A stretch of DNA of 64,000 nucleotides from Symsagittifera roscoffensis (taxonomy: Eukaryota; Xenacoelomorpha; Acoela; Convolutidae): positions 37,956,600 to 38,020,599 of the forward strand of contig NC_087070.1 in assembly GCF_963678635.1 (NCBI RefSeq). Reading direction: 5' to 3'. Each line of letters begins with the position of its first letter. Position 1 is the stretch's first letter. This document shows, one piece after another, positions 63,220 through 64,000 of the stretch. A program made the translations under genes and the position numbers. Below the pieces are notes generated by a model. That model made no database searches. It was given only the letters and a program-made list of their open reading frames with translations, and was not told the DNA's origin.

Positions 63220-63574
63220 AAAAGAAGGGGAAAGGATATCATCAATACGGAATACTGTTATTCACGATGCTGAAAATTTTGGACTCGTTCCTGTATTGGA
63301 ACCCTATTCTGACAAAGACTCAACCATGGAGCAGGAACTTGCGAACTGTCATGCGGTGTATGACGTAGCAACATACAAGAAGAGAAGGGTGTGTGTCACA
63401 ATCAAGAAGTACAGTGTGAACAAGCCACCCTACATTCAGATTCGACTCTTCACTGCAAAGGAGAACGAAGTCTTGAAGCAAGTTGCCTATGTCAACTATA
63501 CTTTGAACGAATTCAAAGAACTTGCCCAAGTCTTGGGAGATTTTATGTTTGTTGAGAACTGTAATGTTCAATAA
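63173..63574 (+). CDS. PC4-like protein, 133 aa
   Basis: ATG 63,173. Residues about 65-125 (RRVCVTIKKYSV, YIQIRLFTAKEN, VNYTLNEFKELAQVL) follow the PC4 pattern of basic strand, IR-x-[FY] strand, then helix with E-[FW]-x-x-L. The N-terminal half is charged. GC content is higher than in neighbouring frames. PC4 proteins bind single-stranded DNA and act in transcription; a role in the element's replication or expression is inference. Confidence 0.6.
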   Translation: MNLDKSKKTQQVYLGEKEGERISSIRNTVIHDAENFGLVPVLEPYSDKDSTMEQELANCHAVYDVATYKKRRVCVTIKKYSVNKPPYIQIRLFTAKENEVLKQVAYVNYTLNEFKELAQVLGDFMFVENCNVQ

Positions 63575-63723
63575 TTTTGTTGTTGAGTGATGTTATTATA
63601 GTAATGTAATTCAAATATTCATCTTCTTGAATCTTTTTTTAAAACTTCTTTGAGCTGAGCAGTATGAGTTGGAACATTGGTTTTTCCAGAAATCTTGTTT
63701 TAAAGCTTCAAAATAAATTGTGA

Positions 63724-64000
63724 CTTTTTCATGTCGTCCTACAAGAAAAGTCCCAGAAATTTTCATTAACAGTTTTGGAATCTCAAAATTTACCAAAATT
63801 GCAAGCTTTGGATACAGAATCACAAATTTCTCAATTTGAGTGGACTTTGCATAATGGAAGACGAAAAATTTTTCTAAGTTATCGTTCAGATATTAAAAAA
63901 ATAGATATTATAGAGTATCGTAGAAAAAGAAAAACTTGGAAAAACAATCAGAATTTTCAGTTGGAAAAGAAAGAGTATGATAATTTGGTTGATTTTATCC
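63724..64000 (+). CDS. PC4-like protein, partial at window edge
   Basis: A frame open to the right edge. From 63,841 it reads WTLHNGRRKIFLSYRS, IDIIEYRRKRK and FQLEKKEYDNLVDFI, the closest of the three to cellular PC4 (human GKRVYVSVRKYN, IDIREYW, ISLNPEQWSQLKEQI, from memory). The start is not resolved. The third PC4-like unit within 3.1 kb. Confidence 0.6.

Larger units (their letters stand above)
54300..64000. mobile_element. Polinton/Maverick-like (or adintovirus-like) element, partial, fossil
   Basis: Parts visible: a minus-strand protein-primed DNA polymerase B gene (54,908-59,254), three promoter-like arrays, and small open frames on both strands, including PC4-like proteins. No capsid, integrase, ATPase or terminal inverted repeat is seen; the element runs off the right edge and its left end is not fixed. 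The polymerase gene is broken (about five breaks); the small genes mostly look open. Long reading frames and crisp repeat arrays argue for a fairly recent copy. Assignment to Polinton against adintovirus-like is inference from the zinc finger plus PolB layout, common in invertebrate genomes. Confidence 0.75.

Overview
The window is intron-rich nuclear DNA of an animal that builds motile cilia. Introns are long and AT-rich, exons are GC-richer, and the introns are crowded with LINEs, MITE-like repeats and SINE-like copies. I cannot name the species. A marine invertebrate is my guess, based only on the kind of DNA polymerase B element at the right end.

From 561 to 53,047 the plus strand carries one gene, split into about 37 exons, that I recognise as SPAG17 (PF6), the large scaffold of the C1a projection of the ciliary central pair. 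Almost every exon was checked for splice sites and codon phase. Each predicted exon joins the next in phase, giving roughly 2,190 codons. Human SPAG17, from memory, is about 2,220 residues. The N-terminal part and the C-terminal ASH-like domain are not in the window, so the gene starts to the left and probably ends to the right.

The SPAG17 introns hold three copies of one LINE family. They lie at 18.84-20.87 kb (minus, badly decayed), 36.71-40.20 kb (minus, decayed) and 43.71-47.48 kb (plus, nearly whole, with a 14-15 bp target-site duplication). All three keep traces of a short hydrophobic leader ending in a 2A-like NPGP motif, followed by a PHD-like zinc finger, an APE endonuclease and a reverse transcriptase. 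A FLYWCH/MULE DNA transposon lies at 27.95-29.16 kb (minus). At least six short dispersed repeat families recur, one of them repeatedly close to splice junctions. A LINE RT fragment lies beside a 200-base assembly gap (53,513-53,712).

From about 54.3 kb to the right edge lies part of a Polinton/Maverick-like or adintovirus-like element, treated here as a fossil. On the minus strand is a broken zinc finger / OTU-like / protein-primed DNA polymerase B gene. To its right are several small open frames, three of which look like PC4 (p15) single-strand DNA-binding folds. The most striking feature of this element is its control DNA: a 60-bp tandem array combining CRE (TGACGTCA) and CArG (SRF) boxes with a TATA box, a second array of inverted CCAAT boxes plus CArG boxes, and a third made of CArG boxes in a perfect 28-bp palindrome beside another TATA box. 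Together these look like a serum- and cAMP-responsive immediate-early control set shared by several genes of one virus-like element.
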